64,000 nucleotides of DNA from Diaphorobacter nitroreducens (GTDB lineage: Bacteria > Pseudomonadota > Gammaproteobacteria > Burkholderiales > Burkholderiaceae_C): NCBI GenBank assembly GCA_003755025.1, contig RJVL01000005.1:108692-172691 (forward strand), in the 5' to 3' direction. Shown here one piece after another: positions 11,596-20,792 of this stretch; position 1 is the stretch's first letter; each line of letters begins with the position of its first letter. Made by a program: the position numbers and the translations under genes. The notes under the pieces are model-generated. The model was not told where the DNA came from and ran no database searches. It saw nothing but the letters and a program-made list of their open reading frames with translations.

Positions 11596-12942
11596 TTATC
11601 CGGCCGCGGTCGTGATCTCGCCCGTCACCACCTCGCCGCGCAGCGTGTAGGTACGCGCCTCGGTGATCTTCACGTCGATCATCTGGCCGATCAGCCGCTC
11701 GTGGCCGGGGAAGTTGACCACGCGGTTGCATTCGGTGCGGCCCATCAGCTCGCTGCCGTCGCGCTTGGATACGCCCTCCACCAGCAGACGCTGCACCGTG
11801 CCCACGCGCTCCTGGCTGATCTCCAGGATGTTGCGGTTGATCACGGCCTGCAGCTCCTGCAGGCGGCGCAGTTTCACCTCATGCGGCGTGTCGTCGTGCA
11901 GGTTGGCGGCGGGCGTGCCGGGGCGCGGGCTGAAGATGAAGCTGAAGGAGTTGTCGAAGCGCACGTCGTCGATCAGCTTCATCATCTTCTGGAAGTCTTC
12001 CTCGGTCTCTCCCGGGAAGCCCACGATGAAGTCGCTGCTCATCGCCATGTCGGGGCGGATGGCGCGCAGCTTGCGGATAGTGCTTTTGTATTCCATGGCC
12101 GTGTAGCCGCGCTTCATCGCCATCAGGATGCGGTCGCTGCCGTGCTGCACGGGCAGGTGCAGGTGGCTCACCAGCTTCGGGATCTTGGCGTAGGCCTCGA
12201 TCAGGCGGGGTGTGAACTCGTTGGGATGGCTGGTGGTGAAGCGGATGCGCTCGATGCCGGGGATTTCGGCCACGTACTCCAGCAGCAGCGCAAAGTCGGC
12301 TTTCTCCGCCGTGTCGCCCATGGCGCCCAAATAGGCGTTCACGTTCTGGCCCAGCAGCGTGACTTCGCGCACGCCCTGGTCGGCCAGGCCGGCGACCTCC
12401 ACCAACACGTCCTCGAACGGGCGGCTGACCTCTTCGCCGCGCGTGTAGGGCACCACGCAGTAGCTGCAGTACTTGGAGCAGCCTTCCATGATCGACACGA
12501 ACGCGCTGGCGCCCTCCACGCGCGCGGGCGGCAGGTGGTCGAACTTCTCGATCTCAGGGAAGGAAATATCCACCTGCGGCCTGGCCTTGGCGGCACGGGC
12601 GTTGAGCAGATCGGGCAGGCGGTGCAGCGTCTGCGGGCCGAAGACCACATCCACGAACGGGGCGCGCTTGATGATCTCCTCGCCCTCTTGGCTGGCCACG
12701 CAGCCGCCCACGCCGATGAGCACGCCCTTGTCCTTGAGGTGCTTGACGCGGCCGAGGTCGCTGAACACCTTCTCCTGCGCTTTCTCGCGCACCGAGCAGG
12801 TGTTGAACAGGATCAGGTCGGCTTGCTCCGGGTCGTCGGTGGGCTCATAGCCCTGGGCGGCGCCCAGCACATCGGCCATCTTGTCCGAGTCGTACTCGTT
12901 CATTTGGCAGCCGAAGGTCTTGATGAAAACTTTCTTGGACAT
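11596..12942 (-). CDS. miaB: tRNA-2-methylthio-N6-dimethylallyladenosine synthase MiaB
   Basis: Radical-SAM methylthiotransferase of 448 aa that modifies i6A37 in tRNAs reading UNN codons. The N-terminal domain starts [15 protein letters not shown] and holds the auxiliary-cluster cysteines. The radical SAM cluster is the C-x3-C-x2-C of GCSKYCSYC, and a TRAM domain closes the protein ([17 protein letters not shown]). Length matches the family. It is convergent with ffh across the dispersed repeat. Upstream (12943-13079) no promoter stands out. Confidence 0.96.
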   Translation of the reverse strand: MSKKVFIKTFGCQMNEYDSDKMADVLGAAQGYEPTDDPEQADLILFNTCSVREKAQEKVFSDLGRVKHLKDKGVLIGVGGCVASQEGEEIIKRAPFVDVVFGPQTLHRLPDLLNARAAKARPQVDISFPEIEKFDHLPPARVEGASAFVSIMEGCSKYCSYCVVPYTRGEEVSRPFEDVLVEVAGLADQGVREVTLLGQNVNAYLGAMGDTAEKADFALLLEYVAEIPGIERIRFTTSHPNEFTPRLIEAYAKIPKLVSHLHLPVQHGSDRILMAMKRGYTAMEYKSTIRKLRAIRPDMAMSSDFIVGFPGETEEDFQKMMKLIDDVRFDNSFSFIFSPRPGTPAANLHDDTPHEVKLRRLQELQAVINRNILEISQERVGTVQRLLVEGVSKRDGSELMGRTECNRVVNFPGHERLIGQMIDVKITEARTYTLRGEVVTGEITTAAG

Positions 12943-13079
12943 GGCTTGTGTCTCTTCAATCTCGCGAAAGACCAGCCACCGCGGCGCAGGCGGCAGCGGG
13001 GCGGTTGCGGGCTGGCCAGCGGGGCCGGCGAAACGCGAACGCGCGCCGGGCTTCAGCGCGCTGGATCAGCGCGGGTGTG

Positions 13080-13529
13080 TCAGCGCAGCGCGGCGGGCTT
13101 GGTGTCCCACTCGAAACGCACGTTGGTTTCGGTGTCGCTGCCCTTGCGGGGCAAGGCGGCCTCGGCGGGCGTGAGGATCCAGGCGGTGAGCAGCATGCCC
13201 GTGCTGGCCTCGGTCACGTAGTTCACCTTCAGGGGCTTGCCCTGCACGGTGTGGGTCATGACCAGCGCGTTCTGCGGGCTGAACAGGCGCATGCCCGGCG
13301 CCACCTGGATGGCATTGCCGTTGAGCAGGGCCGTCGTGCGGTTTTGGAAGTTCAGCGTGCCGCGCAGCGCATTGGCGGGGAAGGTGCGCGCAAGGCCGGT
13401 GGCCGCCACCGTCTGGGCCGTGGCGGCCGTGGACGCGGCGCCGCCCAGCAGTGCCAGGCATGCGAGGGTCGCCAGCCAGGCGCCGCGGGTGCGGGTGGAC
13501 GCGAAGGTGCGGGTGTTGCAGCGATTCAT
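13080..13529 (-). CDS. Secreted or periplasmic protein of unknown function
   Basis: I do not recognise the family. The 149-aa product has a typical signal peptide: a basic N-terminus, a hydrophobic stretch (WLATLACLALLGGAAS) and a likely cleavage after ATAQ at about residue 40. The mature part is about 110 residues, without cysteines, and looks beta-rich. Start: the ATG at 13529 (MNRCNTRTF) has GGA eight bases upstream, and the ATG at 13538 (MYTMNR) is an equally possible start. It reads toward miaB. The predicted location is periplasmic. Confidence 0.7.
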   Translation of the reverse strand: MNRCNTRTFASTRTRGAWLATLACLALLGGAASTAATAQTVAATGLARTFPANALRGTLNFQNRTTALLNGNAIQVAPGMRLFSPQNALVMTHTVQGKPLKVNYVTEASTGMLLTAWILTPAEAALPRKGSDTETNVRFEWDTKPAALR

Positions 13530-13590
13530 GGTGTACATCCAGGGGCTGAAACGAAAATTCTAGTGGCAGGCACCGGCCCGCCACGCGGCT

Positions 13591-13626
13591 AAAGAAAAAC
13601 CCGCAGCACCTGGGGCGCTGCGGGTT
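13591..13626 (-). terminator. Rho-independent terminator of tRNA-Met
   Basis: A perfect 10-bp stem (AACCCGCAGC / GCTGCGGGTT, 9-nt loop) is followed on the minus strand by TTTCTTT. It starts six bases after the CCA end of the tRNA, so it should set the 3' end of the precursor. Confidence 0.9.
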
Positions 13627-13631
13627 GTATC

Positions 13632-13708
13632 TGGTGGTGGTACCGGGACTTGAACCTGGGACATCAGCATTATGAATGCTGCGCTCTAACCAACTGAGCT
13701 ATACCACC
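13632..13708 (-). tRNA. tRNA-Met, anticodon CAT (elongator type)
   Basis: Read on the minus strand, the gene starts GGTGGTATAGCTCAGTTGG and forms a full cloverleaf. The acceptor stem is GGTGGTA/TACCACC, the D arm has the standard AGCTCAGTTGG, the anticodon stem is CAGCA/TGCTG with loop TTCATAA, and the T arm is GGTTCAAGTCCCGG-like. Discriminator A and an encoded CCA follow, giving 77 nt in all. The A-box and first base pair differ from initiator tRNA, and the body differs from tRNA-Ile2(CAT), so elongator Met is the best call. Confidence 0.93.
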
Positions 13709-13734
13709 GAAGCCGCGAATTATAGAACAAAAAT

Positions 13735-14514
13735 TTATTGGTGCGTGAAGACTGCGGCGCGCTTGTTCACGAAGGCGTCCATGCCTTCCTTCTGGTCCTG
13801 GGTGGCGAACAGCGCATGGAACAGGCGGCGCTCGAACATCACGCCATCGCTCAAAGTCCCTTCGAAGGCGCGGTTCACCGATTCCTTGGCGGCCATCACG
13901 GCGATCTGCGAGAAACCGCTGATGACGAGGGCCGCACCCAGGGCTTCTTCCATCAGCTTGTCCAGCGGCACCACGCGGCTGACGAGGCCGGAGCGCTCGG
14001 CTTCCGTGGCGTCCATCATGCGGCCGGTGAGGGCCATGTCCATGGCCTTGGCCTTGCCCACGGCGCGCGGCAGGCGCTGCGTGCCGCCCGCGCCGGGGAT
14101 CACGCCCAGCTTGATTTCGGGCTGTCCGAACTTGGCATTGTCCGCCGCGATGATGAAGTCGCACATCATCGCCAGCTCGCAGCCGCCGCCCAGGGCGTAG
14201 CCGCTCACGGCCGCGATGACGGGCTTGCGGATGCTGCGGATCTGCTCCCAGTTGCGCGTGATGTAGTCACCCTTGTAGGCATCGGCAAAGCTGTACTTGG
14301 CCATGGCGCCGATGTCGGCGCCCGCGGCGAAGGCCTTCTCGCTGCCCGTCAGGATGATGCAGCCGATCTTCTCGTCAGCGTCGAACGCCTTGAGGGCTTC
14401 GCCTAGCTCGGTCATGAGCTGGTCGTTGAGCGCGTTGAGCTGCTTGGGACGGGCGAGCGTGATGATGCCGACCTTGTCCGCTTCGGTGCGGACTTCGATG
14501 CATTCGTAGGCCAA
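13735..14514 (-). CDS. Enoyl-CoA hydratase
   Basis: Crotonase-fold enzyme that hydrates 2-trans-enoyl-CoA in fatty-acid beta-oxidation, in the cytosol. The oxyanion-hole segment is [11 protein letters not shown]. Both catalytic glutamates are in place ([11 protein letters not shown] and [14 protein letters not shown]), so hydratase rather than isomerase is favoured. An ATG lies at 14568, but a TTG at 14514 is preceded by AGGAGATCACC, an excellent ribosome-binding site, and gives 259 aa, the usual family length. I therefore annotate the TTG start. It is downstream of the M61 peptidase gene on the same strand. Confidence 0.92.
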   Translation of the reverse strand: MAYECIEVRTEADKVGIITLARPKQLNALNDQLMTELGEALKAFDADEKIGCIILTGSEKAFAAGADIGAMAKYSFADAYKGDYITRNWEQIRSIRKPVIAAVSGYALGGGCELAMMCDFIIAADNAKFGQPEIKLGVIPGAGGTQRLPRAVGKAKAMDMALTGRMMDATEAERSGLVSRVVPLDKLMEEALGAALVISGFSQIAVMAAKESVNRAFEGTLSDGVMFERRLFHALFATQDQKEGMDAFVNKRAAVFTHQ

Positions 14515-14564
14515 GGTGATCTCCTGTTTGTAGTGGGTGGGATGCCGGGAATATACCCAAGCCT

Positions 14565-16346
14565 TCATGCCTGAGGGCCCGGCTGGGCTGGCCCCAGCCA
14601 GCGCTGGGCCGCGGCGGCGTCTTGCACGTCCAGGCGCACCGTGTCAGAGGCCGCGCCGGCGCCTGGCAGAGTGAGCGCCAGGCGCATCAGACGCTGGTCG
14701 CGCGCCACCAGGGCCGTGATCTGGGTGGCGCTGGCGGCGTACAGCGGCACATCGTCCAACTTGTGCAGGCGCCAGGCCTGGCCCGGCGTTTCCAGCGCCA
14801 GCCATTCGTCGCCGGCCATGAAGCCGGCGGCCTCTGCCGCACCGCCGCGCAGCACGGTCTTGATGTGCACGCCGTGGTTCTCGTTCACGCGCAGGCCCAG
14901 GCGCTGGGCGATCTGCGCGGGCTCCGCCTGCAGCCGGATGCCATGGGCGGCCAGCAGCTCGGCCAGCGGCAGCTCCGCCGTGCCGTGCGCCCACTGCCCG
15001 ATCTCGCCGGACCAGTCGCGCCCCGACAACTCCTGCAAAACGGCCAGCAGGTCGGTCTCGGCCATGGGGCCGCCGCCGGTGCGCTGCCACAACGCGCGCA
15101 TCACGTCGTCCAGCGTGGTGCGGCCTTCGCGGCGCAGCGCGAGGTCCAGGCACAGGCCGACCAGCGCGCCCTTGGTGTAGTAGCTCACGGTGCTGTTGGG
15201 CGTGTTCTCATCCTGGCGGTAGTACTTGACCCAGGCGTCGAAGCTGGCCTGCGCCACCGACTGCACCTGGCGGCCCGGCGTCTGCAGCATCTGGTTGATG
15301 TTCTTGGTCAGCAGACGCAGGTAGGTGGCGTGGTCCACCAGGCCCGCGCGGCGCAGCAGCAGGTCGTCGTAATAGCTAGTGAAGCCTTCGAAAAACCACA
15401 GCAGCTCGGTGTAGTTCTCGCGCGTGTAGTCGTAGCGCGCGAATTCGGCGGGGCGCAGGCGCTTGACGTTCCAGGTGTGGAAGTACTCATGGCTGATGAG
15501 GCCGAGCAGGGTGGTGTAGCCCTCGGGCGTGGCGGCGTCGCCCACGCGCGGCAGGTCGCGCCGGCCGCAGATGAGGGCGGTGGAGTTGCCGTGTTCCAGC
15601 CCGCCGTAGCCGTCGTGCACCACGTTGAGCAGGAACACGTAACGCGTGAACGGCGGCTGCTGCGCGCCATGCCAAAAGCGGATGGCCTCCTCGCAGATGC
15701 GTTGCACGTCGCGCAGCAGGCGTTCGCCATCCAACGACGGCGCGGCGCCGGCCACCACTAGCTGGTGCGCCACGCCGCAGGCGGTGAACTGGGCGCTCCA
15801 GAACGGGCCCATCTCCACGGGGCAGTCGACCAGTTCGTCATAGTTGCGTGCGCGGTACAGCCCGAAGCCGGACGGGGCGACCTCCACCGGCTCCAGCCCC
15901 GTGGCCAGCGACCAGCCGGCCAGCGCGGGCGGGCAGGCGACCTCCAGCGTGTGCGGCGCGTCCTCTTGCCCGTGCACGCGCAGGCACAGGCTGGTGCCGT
16001 TGAAGAAGCCCCGCGTGGCGTCCAGCCAGGCGGTGCGCACCGAGGTGTCGTAGGCGGCCACCTCGTAATTCAGCACCAGCGGCGTGCCCGCCGTGCACTG
16101 CGCGCGCCAGCGGTGCTTGTCCAGCTGCTGCAGGGGCACGGGGGCGCCGCCCTGCTGCGCCTGCAGCGACTGCAGGTTCTTGGAGAACTCGCGCACCAGG
16201 TAGCTGCCCGGAATCCACACCGGCAGCGACAGTTCCTGCTGCGCCGCCGGTACCGCCACGGTGAGCGTGACGCGGTACAGGTGGGCGTGGGTCTGCGTGG
16301 GGTCGATGCGGTAGTGGACGGCGGCGGTGCTGGCGGCAAGAGACAT
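14565..16346 (-). CDS. M61 family metallopeptidase (glycyl aminopeptidase-like) with PDZ domain
   Basis: The product is 593 aa. The N-terminal beta domain (about 1-170) is followed by a thermolysin-like catalytic domain containing [11 protein letters not shown] and the zinc motif HEYFHTWN (around residue 285). A downstream Glu in [17 protein letters not shown] is the likely third zinc ligand. The C-terminal about 120 residues form a PDZ domain ([20 protein letters not shown]). No signal peptide is seen, so it is probably cytosolic. M61 enzymes include the Sphingomonas glycyl aminopeptidase, but the substrate here is unknown. Confidence 0.9.
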   Translation of the reverse strand: MSLAASTAAVHYRIDPTQTHAHLYRVTLTVAVPAAQQELSLPVWIPGSYLVREFSKNLQSLQAQQGGAPVPLQQLDKHRWRAQCTAGTPLVLNYEVAAYDTSVRTAWLDATRGFFNGTSLCLRVHGQEDAPHTLEVACPPALAGWSLATGLEPVEVAPSGFGLYRARNYDELVDCPVEMGPFWSAQFTACGVAHQLVVAGAAPSLDGERLLRDVQRICEEAIRFWHGAQQPPFTRYVFLLNVVHDGYGGLEHGNSTALICGRRDLPRVGDAATPEGYTTLLGLISHEYFHTWNVKRLRPAEFARYDYTRENYTELLWFFEGFTSYYDDLLLRRAGLVDHATYLRLLTKNINQMLQTPGRQVQSVAQASFDAWVKYYRQDENTPNSTVSYYTKGALVGLCLDLALRREGRTTLDDVMRALWQRTGGGPMAETDLLAVLQELSGRDWSGEIGQWAHGTAELPLAELLAAHGIRLQAEPAQIAQRLGLRVNENHGVHIKTVLRGGAAEAAGFMAGDEWLALETPGQAWRLHKLDDVPLYAASATQITALVARDQRLMRLALTLPGAGAASDTVRLDVQDAAAAQRWLGPAQPGPQA

Positions 16347-16380
16347 GGCGGGAGGCAGCGAGAGGGGGTGATATCAAAAA

Positions 16381-16470
16381 AATAGCTGCTCGCGCTTGCC
16401 GCACAAGGGTTTCAATATGAAATGTATTGAAAGTCCTCAGTGAGCAAGCGCTAGCAGCTCTCATATTTGC
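16381..16470. repeat. Dispersed palindromic repeat, copy 2
   Basis: The outer arms are AATAGCTGCTCGCGCTTGC (16381-16399) and GCAAGCGCTAGCAGCTC (16443-16460). The inner perfect arms TTTCAATA (16410-16417) and TATTGAAA (16425-16432) enclose a 7-nt loop. It is in the gap between dsbC and the M61 gene, both minus strand, so it may end the dsbC message. Confidence 0.88.
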
Positions 16471-16512
16471 AGCGCATGCGATGAAGGATGCGCGGTGGGC
16501 GGCAGTGGCGCC

Positions 16513-17223
16513 TTACTTCCCGGCAGCGGCCAGGCGCTTTTCCACGTCCTGCGCGCCGATGGCGCCGGGCACGCGCGAGCCGTCGGCAAAGATCAGCGTG
16601 GGCGTGCCGGTGATCTTGTGCTTGCGTCCGAACGCCAGGTTGCGCTGCAGCGCTGCCGTGTCGCAGCTGGCCGCTGCGGGCGTCTTGTCGCGCAGCATGT
16701 GGTCGTCCCACGCGGCCGCGCGGTCCTTGGCGCACCAGATGTTGCGCGACTTCTCGGCCGAGTCGGGGCTGAGGATGGGGTAGAGGAACAGGTACACCGT
16801 CACGTTGTCCACGTTCTGCATGTCCTTCTCGAAGCGCTTGCAGTAGCCGCAGTTCGGGTCCTCGAACACCGCCAGCTTGCGCTCGCCGTTGCCACGCACC
16901 AGGGTGAAGGCGTCCTGCAGTGGCAGGGCCTTGAAGTCCACCGCCGTCAGTTTGTTGATGCGGTCCTCTGTGAGGTTGCGCCGCGCCTTGGTGTCGATCA
17001 GCTCGCCCTGGATCAGGTAGTTGCCCTGGGCGTCGGTGTAGAACAGGTCGGTGCCGATGCGCACCTCGTACAGCCCCTTCATGGGCGTGGAGCGCACTTC
17101 GTCGATCTGCTGCAGCTGCGGGATGCGCTCGGCCAGCGCCTTGCGGATCGCGGCGTCCTGTGCCGATGCGTTCAGGCCCAGGCACAGGGCAGTGGCGGCC
17201 AGCAAGGTGGGGAGGAGTTTCAT
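16513..17223 (-). CDS. dsbC: Periplasmic thiol:disulfide interchange protein DsbC
   Basis: Protein disulfide isomerase of 236 aa. The signal peptide MKLLPTLLAATALCLGLNAS ends near residue 21. The dimerisation domain (about 22-80) is followed by a linker helix and a thioredoxin fold with the active site PNCGYCKRF (Cys125 and Cys128). A cis-Pro loop is seen in KITGTPTLIFADG. A second Cys pair (IWCAKD and AASCDTAA) matches the structural disulfide of DsbC. It corrects wrong disulfides and is normally kept reduced by DsbD, which is not in the window. It follows the UbiH-type gene by 42 bp on the same strand. Confidence 0.94.
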   Translation of the reverse strand: MKLLPTLLAATALCLGLNASAQDAAIRKALAERIPQLQQIDEVRSTPMKGLYEVRIGTDLFYTDAQGNYLIQGELIDTKARRNLTEDRINKLTAVDFKALPLQDAFTLVRGNGERKLAVFEDPNCGYCKRFEKDMQNVDNVTVYLFLYPILSPDSAEKSRNIWCAKDRAAAWDDHMLRDKTPAAASCDTAALQRNLAFGRKHKITGTPTLIFADGSRVPGAIGAQDVEKRLAAAGK

Positions 17224-17265
17224 TGCGTTGGTTTCCGTTCTACTCAGAAAAAGGGGCTCGTCGTG

Positions 17266-18405
17266 TCAGTCAGCGCCCATGGCCTGGCGGGCCACCCAGG
17301 CCTTGAGCGGGCCGCTGCGCTCGAAGCCCTTCATGCCCCAGTTGCGCAGCGCGGCCAGCGCGCCCTCGCGCCGGGTGAAGAGCTGCTGCAGGCCGTCCAT
17401 GGCCATGCCCATCGGCAGCAGCGTGGCCTTGCGTTCGCGCTCGTAGCTGCGCAGCAGGCGCAGATCGCCCACGCTGCGCCAGGCCGCGCGCTCGTGCAGC
17501 ACACGCGCCAGCGTGCGCGCGTCGCCCAGGCCCAGGTTCAGGCCCTGGCCGGCCAGGGGGTGCACGTTGTGTGCGGCGTCGCCGGCCAGTGCCCAGCTGC
17601 GGCGCGCACCCAGGGCGGACTGGCCGGGCAGGGCGCCGCACCAGTGGCGCGCCTGGGCCTGCTGCAGCGGCCAGCTGGCGCGCGGGCCCGCGAGCTGCAA
17701 AGCGCCCAGCGCATCGCGGCTGGCTTCGCGCAGGCGCTGGGTGAAGCTGCCCTCGTCGGCCTGCAGCCAGTGCGGAGCCTGCTCCTGCGGCACCGACCAC
17801 ACCACGGCCACGGTGCGCCCCTGGGCGCCGTCCAGCGGCAGGAAGGCGAGGATGCCGCCGTCGGGCAGGAACCACTGGCGCGCCACCTGGCCGTGGGGCC
17901 GCTCGCACACCAGCCGCGTGGCGATCGCGTGCTGGGCGTAGGGGGTGATGTCGAATTCGGCACCGAACTCGGCGCGCGTGCGGCTGGCGCGGCCTTCGCA
18001 TACCACGGTGAGCGCGGCGTCCACGGGCGCGGCGACCGGCTCCACCAGCGGCTGAAAGCGCACGGCATCTGCCAGGCGCGCCTCCAGCGCGGGCACGTCC
18101 ACGATCCAGGCCAGCGCGTCGTGGCCCTGCTGGGCCGCGTCAAAGCGCACCTGGCCGTCCTGGTCGGCGTGCACCTGCATCTGCAGCACGGCCGTCGCAT
18201 GCTGCGCGTCGGGCCAGCCGCGCACGGATTCCAGCAGCGCGCGCGAGGCGGCATTGAGCGCGTAGGCGCGCACGTCGCCGTCGGAGGGGGAGCCCTCCGG
18301 CGGGCCCACCAGCGCCACGCGCAGGCGGTCGCGCGCCAGCAAGAGTGCCAAGGTGCGGCCCACCACGCCCGCGCCGCGGATACATACGTCAAATGTCTGC
18401 GCCAT
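17266..18405 (-). CDS. UbiH/UbiF/VisC-type FAD-dependent monooxygenase
   Basis: The product is 379 aa. An N-terminal Rossmann motif (CIRGAGVVGRTLALLLA) binds FAD. The second FAD motif, ALAGDAAHNVHPLAGQGLNL, is diagnostic for the ubiquinone-biosynthesis hydroxylase family. Beta-proteobacteria have several paralogues with differing ring positions (UbiH, UbiF, UbiI, UbiM), and I cannot assign which carbon this one hydroxylates, so I give no symbol. It is followed closely by dsbC. The opposite-strand MOSC gene starts 101 bp away. Confidence 0.87.
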   Translation of the reverse strand: MAQTFDVCIRGAGVVGRTLALLLARDRLRVALVGPPEGSPSDGDVRAYALNAASRALLESVRGWPDAQHATAVLQMQVHADQDGQVRFDAAQQGHDALAWIVDVPALEARLADAVRFQPLVEPVAAPVDAALTVVCEGRASRTRAEFGAEFDITPYAQHAIATRLVCERPHGQVARQWFLPDGGILAFLPLDGAQGRTVAVVWSVPQEQAPHWLQADEGSFTQRLREASRDALGALQLAGPRASWPLQQAQARHWCGALPGQSALGARRSWALAGDAAHNVHPLAGQGLNLGLGDARTLARVLHERAAWRSVGDLRLLRSYERERKATLLPMGMAMDGLQQLFTRREGALAALRNWGMKGFERSGPLKAWVARQAMGAD

Positions 18406-18506
18406 CCCGGGATTGTAGGAGCCGCGCTACGCCCCTGCGCCGGGTGGGGCGGCGGCACAATCGCGGGCCAATCCCCTCATCCATCGACAGCGACAGGAGC
18501 AGCAGC

Positions 18507-19376
18507 GTGAGCTTTCGTGCAGACCATGATTTGACCGGTACCGTGGCCCGGCTGTTCATCCATCCCGTGAAGTCCTGCGCGGGCATCGAGGTGCAGCAGG
18601 CCTTGCTGACCGATACCGGGCTGGACCTGGACCGCGCCTGGATGGTGGTCGACGCGCAGGGCGTGTTCCTGTCGCAGCGCACGCTGCCGCGCATGGCGCT
18701 GATTCGCCCGCAGTTGCGCAGCGACGACCTGGTGCTGCGCGCACCCGGCATGCTGGCGCTGCATGTGGCGCTGGACCGGGTGGAGCAGCCGGCCACCGTG
18801 CAGGTGTGGGACGACACCGTGCCCGCCTGGGACATGGGCGACCTGGCCGCGCAGTGGTTTTCGGACTTTTTGGGGCTGCGCTGCCGGCTGGTGCGGTTTG
18901 ACCCGGAGCACCGCCGGCTGTCCAGCCTGCGGTGGACCGGCGGCATCGAGGCGCCCACCCAGTTCGCGGACGGCTTTCCGCTGCTGGTGGCGAGCCAGGG
19001 GTCGCTGGACGGCCTCAACGAGCGGCTGCTGGCCGCGGGCGAGGGGGCGGTGGGCATGGAGCGCTTTCGGCCCAACCTGGTGATTGCCGGGGTCGAGGCG
19101 CACGACGAAGACCGCATCGACGAGCTGTTCATCGGCACGGGCGAAGGCGAGGTGCGGCTGCAGCTCGTCAAGCCGTGCACACGCTGCCCCATCCCCAACA
19201 TCGACCCCGCCACGGCCGAGAGCACCCCGGCCGTCAGCACGGCCCTGCGCCGTTACCGCCAGGATCCGCGCATGGACGGCGCGATCACCTTCGCCATGAA
19301 TGCCATCGTGCGCGAGGGCACGGGCACGGTGCTGCGCGTGGGCCAGCCCGTGGCGGCCAACCTGCGGTTCGACTGA
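18507..19376 (+). CDS. MOSC domain protein (YcbX-like)
   Basis: The product is 289 aa. The N-terminal MOSC_N beta-barrel (GTVARLFIHPVKSCAGIEV) precedes a C-terminal MOSC domain with the conserved cysteine segment KPCTRCPIPNIDP, expected to bind the molybdenum cofactor. Relatives such as YcbX take part in N-hydroxylated base reduction. The frame is open from 18345, but the GTG at 18507 has AGGAGC seven bases upstream and begins just before the conserved domain. The upstream part overlaps the divergent UbiH-type gene and is Arg-rich. The region 19377-19501 before ychF holds a possible TAAAAT -10 at 19460-19465. Confidence 0.88.
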   Translation: MSFRADHDLTGTVARLFIHPVKSCAGIEVQQALLTDTGLDLDRAWMVVDAQGVFLSQRTLPRMALIRPQLRSDDLVLRAPGMLALHVALDRVEQPATVQVWDDTVPAWDMGDLAAQWFSDFLGLRCRLVRFDPEHRRLSSLRWTGGIEAPTQFADGFPLLVASQGSLDGLNERLLAAGEGAVGMERFRPNLVIAGVEAHDEDRIDELFIGTGEGEVRLQLVKPCTRCPIPNIDPATAESTPAVSTALRRYRQDPRMDGAITFAMNAIVREGTGTVLRVGQPVAANLRFD

Positions 19377-19501
19377 GGGTGGCCCTGCGGGGGGCGCCTG
19401 GCGAGGGGAGCGCCTGCGGGGCATTGGCGCGCGCGCGCTTCGCTTCATACCCCCTCCCGTAAAATGGCGGGTTTGTCTCCCGAACCTACGAAAGCCCTGC
19501 C

Positions 19502-20596
19502 ATGAGCCTGAAATGCGGCATCGTGGGCCTGCCCAACGTCGGCAAGTCCACCCTCTTTAACGCCCTCACCAAGGCCGGCATTGCCGCCGAGAACTACCCT
19601 TTTTGCACCATCGAGCCCAACACTGGCGTGGTGGAGGTGCCCGATCCGCGCCTGCAGCAGCTGGCAGAGATCATCAATCCCGAGCGCATCGTGCCCGCCA
19701 TCGTCGAGTTCGTCGACATCGCGGGCCTGGTGGCCGGTGCCTCCAAGGGCGAAGGCCTGGGCAACCAGTTCCTGGCGCACATCCGCGAGACCGATGCCAT
19801 CGTCAACGTGGTGCGTTGCTTCGAGGACCCGAACGTGATCCACGTGGCCGGCCGCGTGGACCCCATTGCCGACATCGAGGTCATCCAGACCGAGCTGTGC
19901 CTGGCCGACCTGGCCACCGTCGAGAAGGCCCTGCAGCGCTACAGCAAGGCGGCCAAGAGCGGCAACGACAAGGAAGCCGCCAAGCTGGTGCAACTGCTCA
20001 CGCCCATCCAGGCTGCGCTGGATGAGGGCAAGCCGGCGCGCACCGTGCCCGTGTCCAAGGAAGACGCGCCGCTGCTCAAGCAGTTCTGCCTGATCACCGC
20101 CAAGCCGGCGATGTTCGTGGGCAACGTGGCCGAGGACGGCTTCGAGAACAACCCCCTGCTGGACAAGCTCAAGGCCTATGCCGAGGCCCAGGGCGCGCCC
20201 GTGGTCGCCATCTGCGCCAAGATCGAAGCCGAGATGGCCGAGATGGGCGACGAGGACCGCGACATGTTCCTGCAGGAAATGGGGCTGGAGGAGCCGGGCC
20301 TGAACCGCCTGATCCGCGCGGGCTTCAAGCTGCTCGGCCTGCAGACCTACTTCACGGCCGGCGTGAAGGAAGTGCGCGCCTGGACCATCCACGTGGGCGA
20401 TACCGCGCCGCAGGCGGCCGGCGTGATCCACGGCGACTTCGAGCGCGGCTTCATCCGCGCGCAGACCATCGCGTTCGAGGATTTCATCCAGTACAAGGGC
20501 GAGCAGGGCGCCAAGGACGCGGGCAAGATGCGCGCCGAAGGCAAGGAATACGTCGTCAAGGACGGCGACGTGATGAACTTCCTGTTCAACGTCTGA
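19502..20596 (+). CDS. ychF: Redox-regulated ATPase/GTPase YchF
   Basis: OBG-family P-loop protein of 364 aa (ATP-preferring in E. coli) that interacts with ribosomes and negatively affects oxidative-stress defence. P-loop GLPNVGKST at residues 9-17, switch region [17 protein letters not shown], coiled-coil insertion at about 130-190, and a C-terminal TGS domain ([16 protein letters not shown]). Full length. The last codons (AAC GTC TGA) are the attachment point of the genomic island that follows. They are duplicated at the right island end, so insertion leaves the protein intact. Confidence 0.96.
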   Translation: MSLKCGIVGLPNVGKSTLFNALTKAGIAAENYPFCTIEPNTGVVEVPDPRLQQLAEIINPERIVPAIVEFVDIAGLVAGASKGEGLGNQFLAHIRETDAIVNVVRCFEDPNVIHVAGRVDPIADIEVIQTELCLADLATVEKALQRYSKAAKSGNDKEAAKLVQLLTPIQAALDEGKPARTVPVSKEDAPLLKQFCLITAKPAMFVGNVAEDGFENNPLLDKLKAYAEAQGAPVVAICAKIEAEMAEMGDEDRDMFLQEMGLEEPGLNRLIRAGFKLLGLQTYFTAGVKEVRAWTIHVGDTAPQAAGVIHGDFERGFIRAQTIAFEDFIQYKGEQGAKDAGKMRAEGKEYVVKDGDVMNFLFNV

Positions 20597-20597
20597 C
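20588..20597. repeat. Left attachment-site direct repeat (attL core)
   Basis: AACGTCTGAC spans the last two sense codons and stop of ychF. The same ten bases recur at the right island end. This is a short core, and its position exactly at the gene end next to the integrase is what supports it. Confidence 0.7.
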
Positions 20598-20726
20598 GAA
20601 TTTCGCTGGATCTCGGTGGAGCTCAGTAGCGCTTGGTGGACAGGTTGCTCCATTTGAAATCAATGGGTTGCGTAAACAATACGGTCTACTGAGCGTTCCT
20701 ATTGTTCATCGAGGTTCGGAAAATTC

Positions 20727-20768
20727 GGGGGTAGCGTTGGGGGTACTCGTGTTCAACCGTGGGGGTAC
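20727..20768. repeat. Left cluster of GGGGGTA(C) motifs, putative integrase arm sites
   Basis: GGGGGTA occurs at 20727-20733, 20739-20746 and 20761-20768 (the last two extended to GGGGGTAC), just upstream of the integrase start. The first two are 12 bp apart, start to start. The right end of the island repeats the same pair with the same spacing. Confidence 0.7.
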
Positions 20769-20792
20769 ATCTCCCCGCAGTGGAGTCCAACG

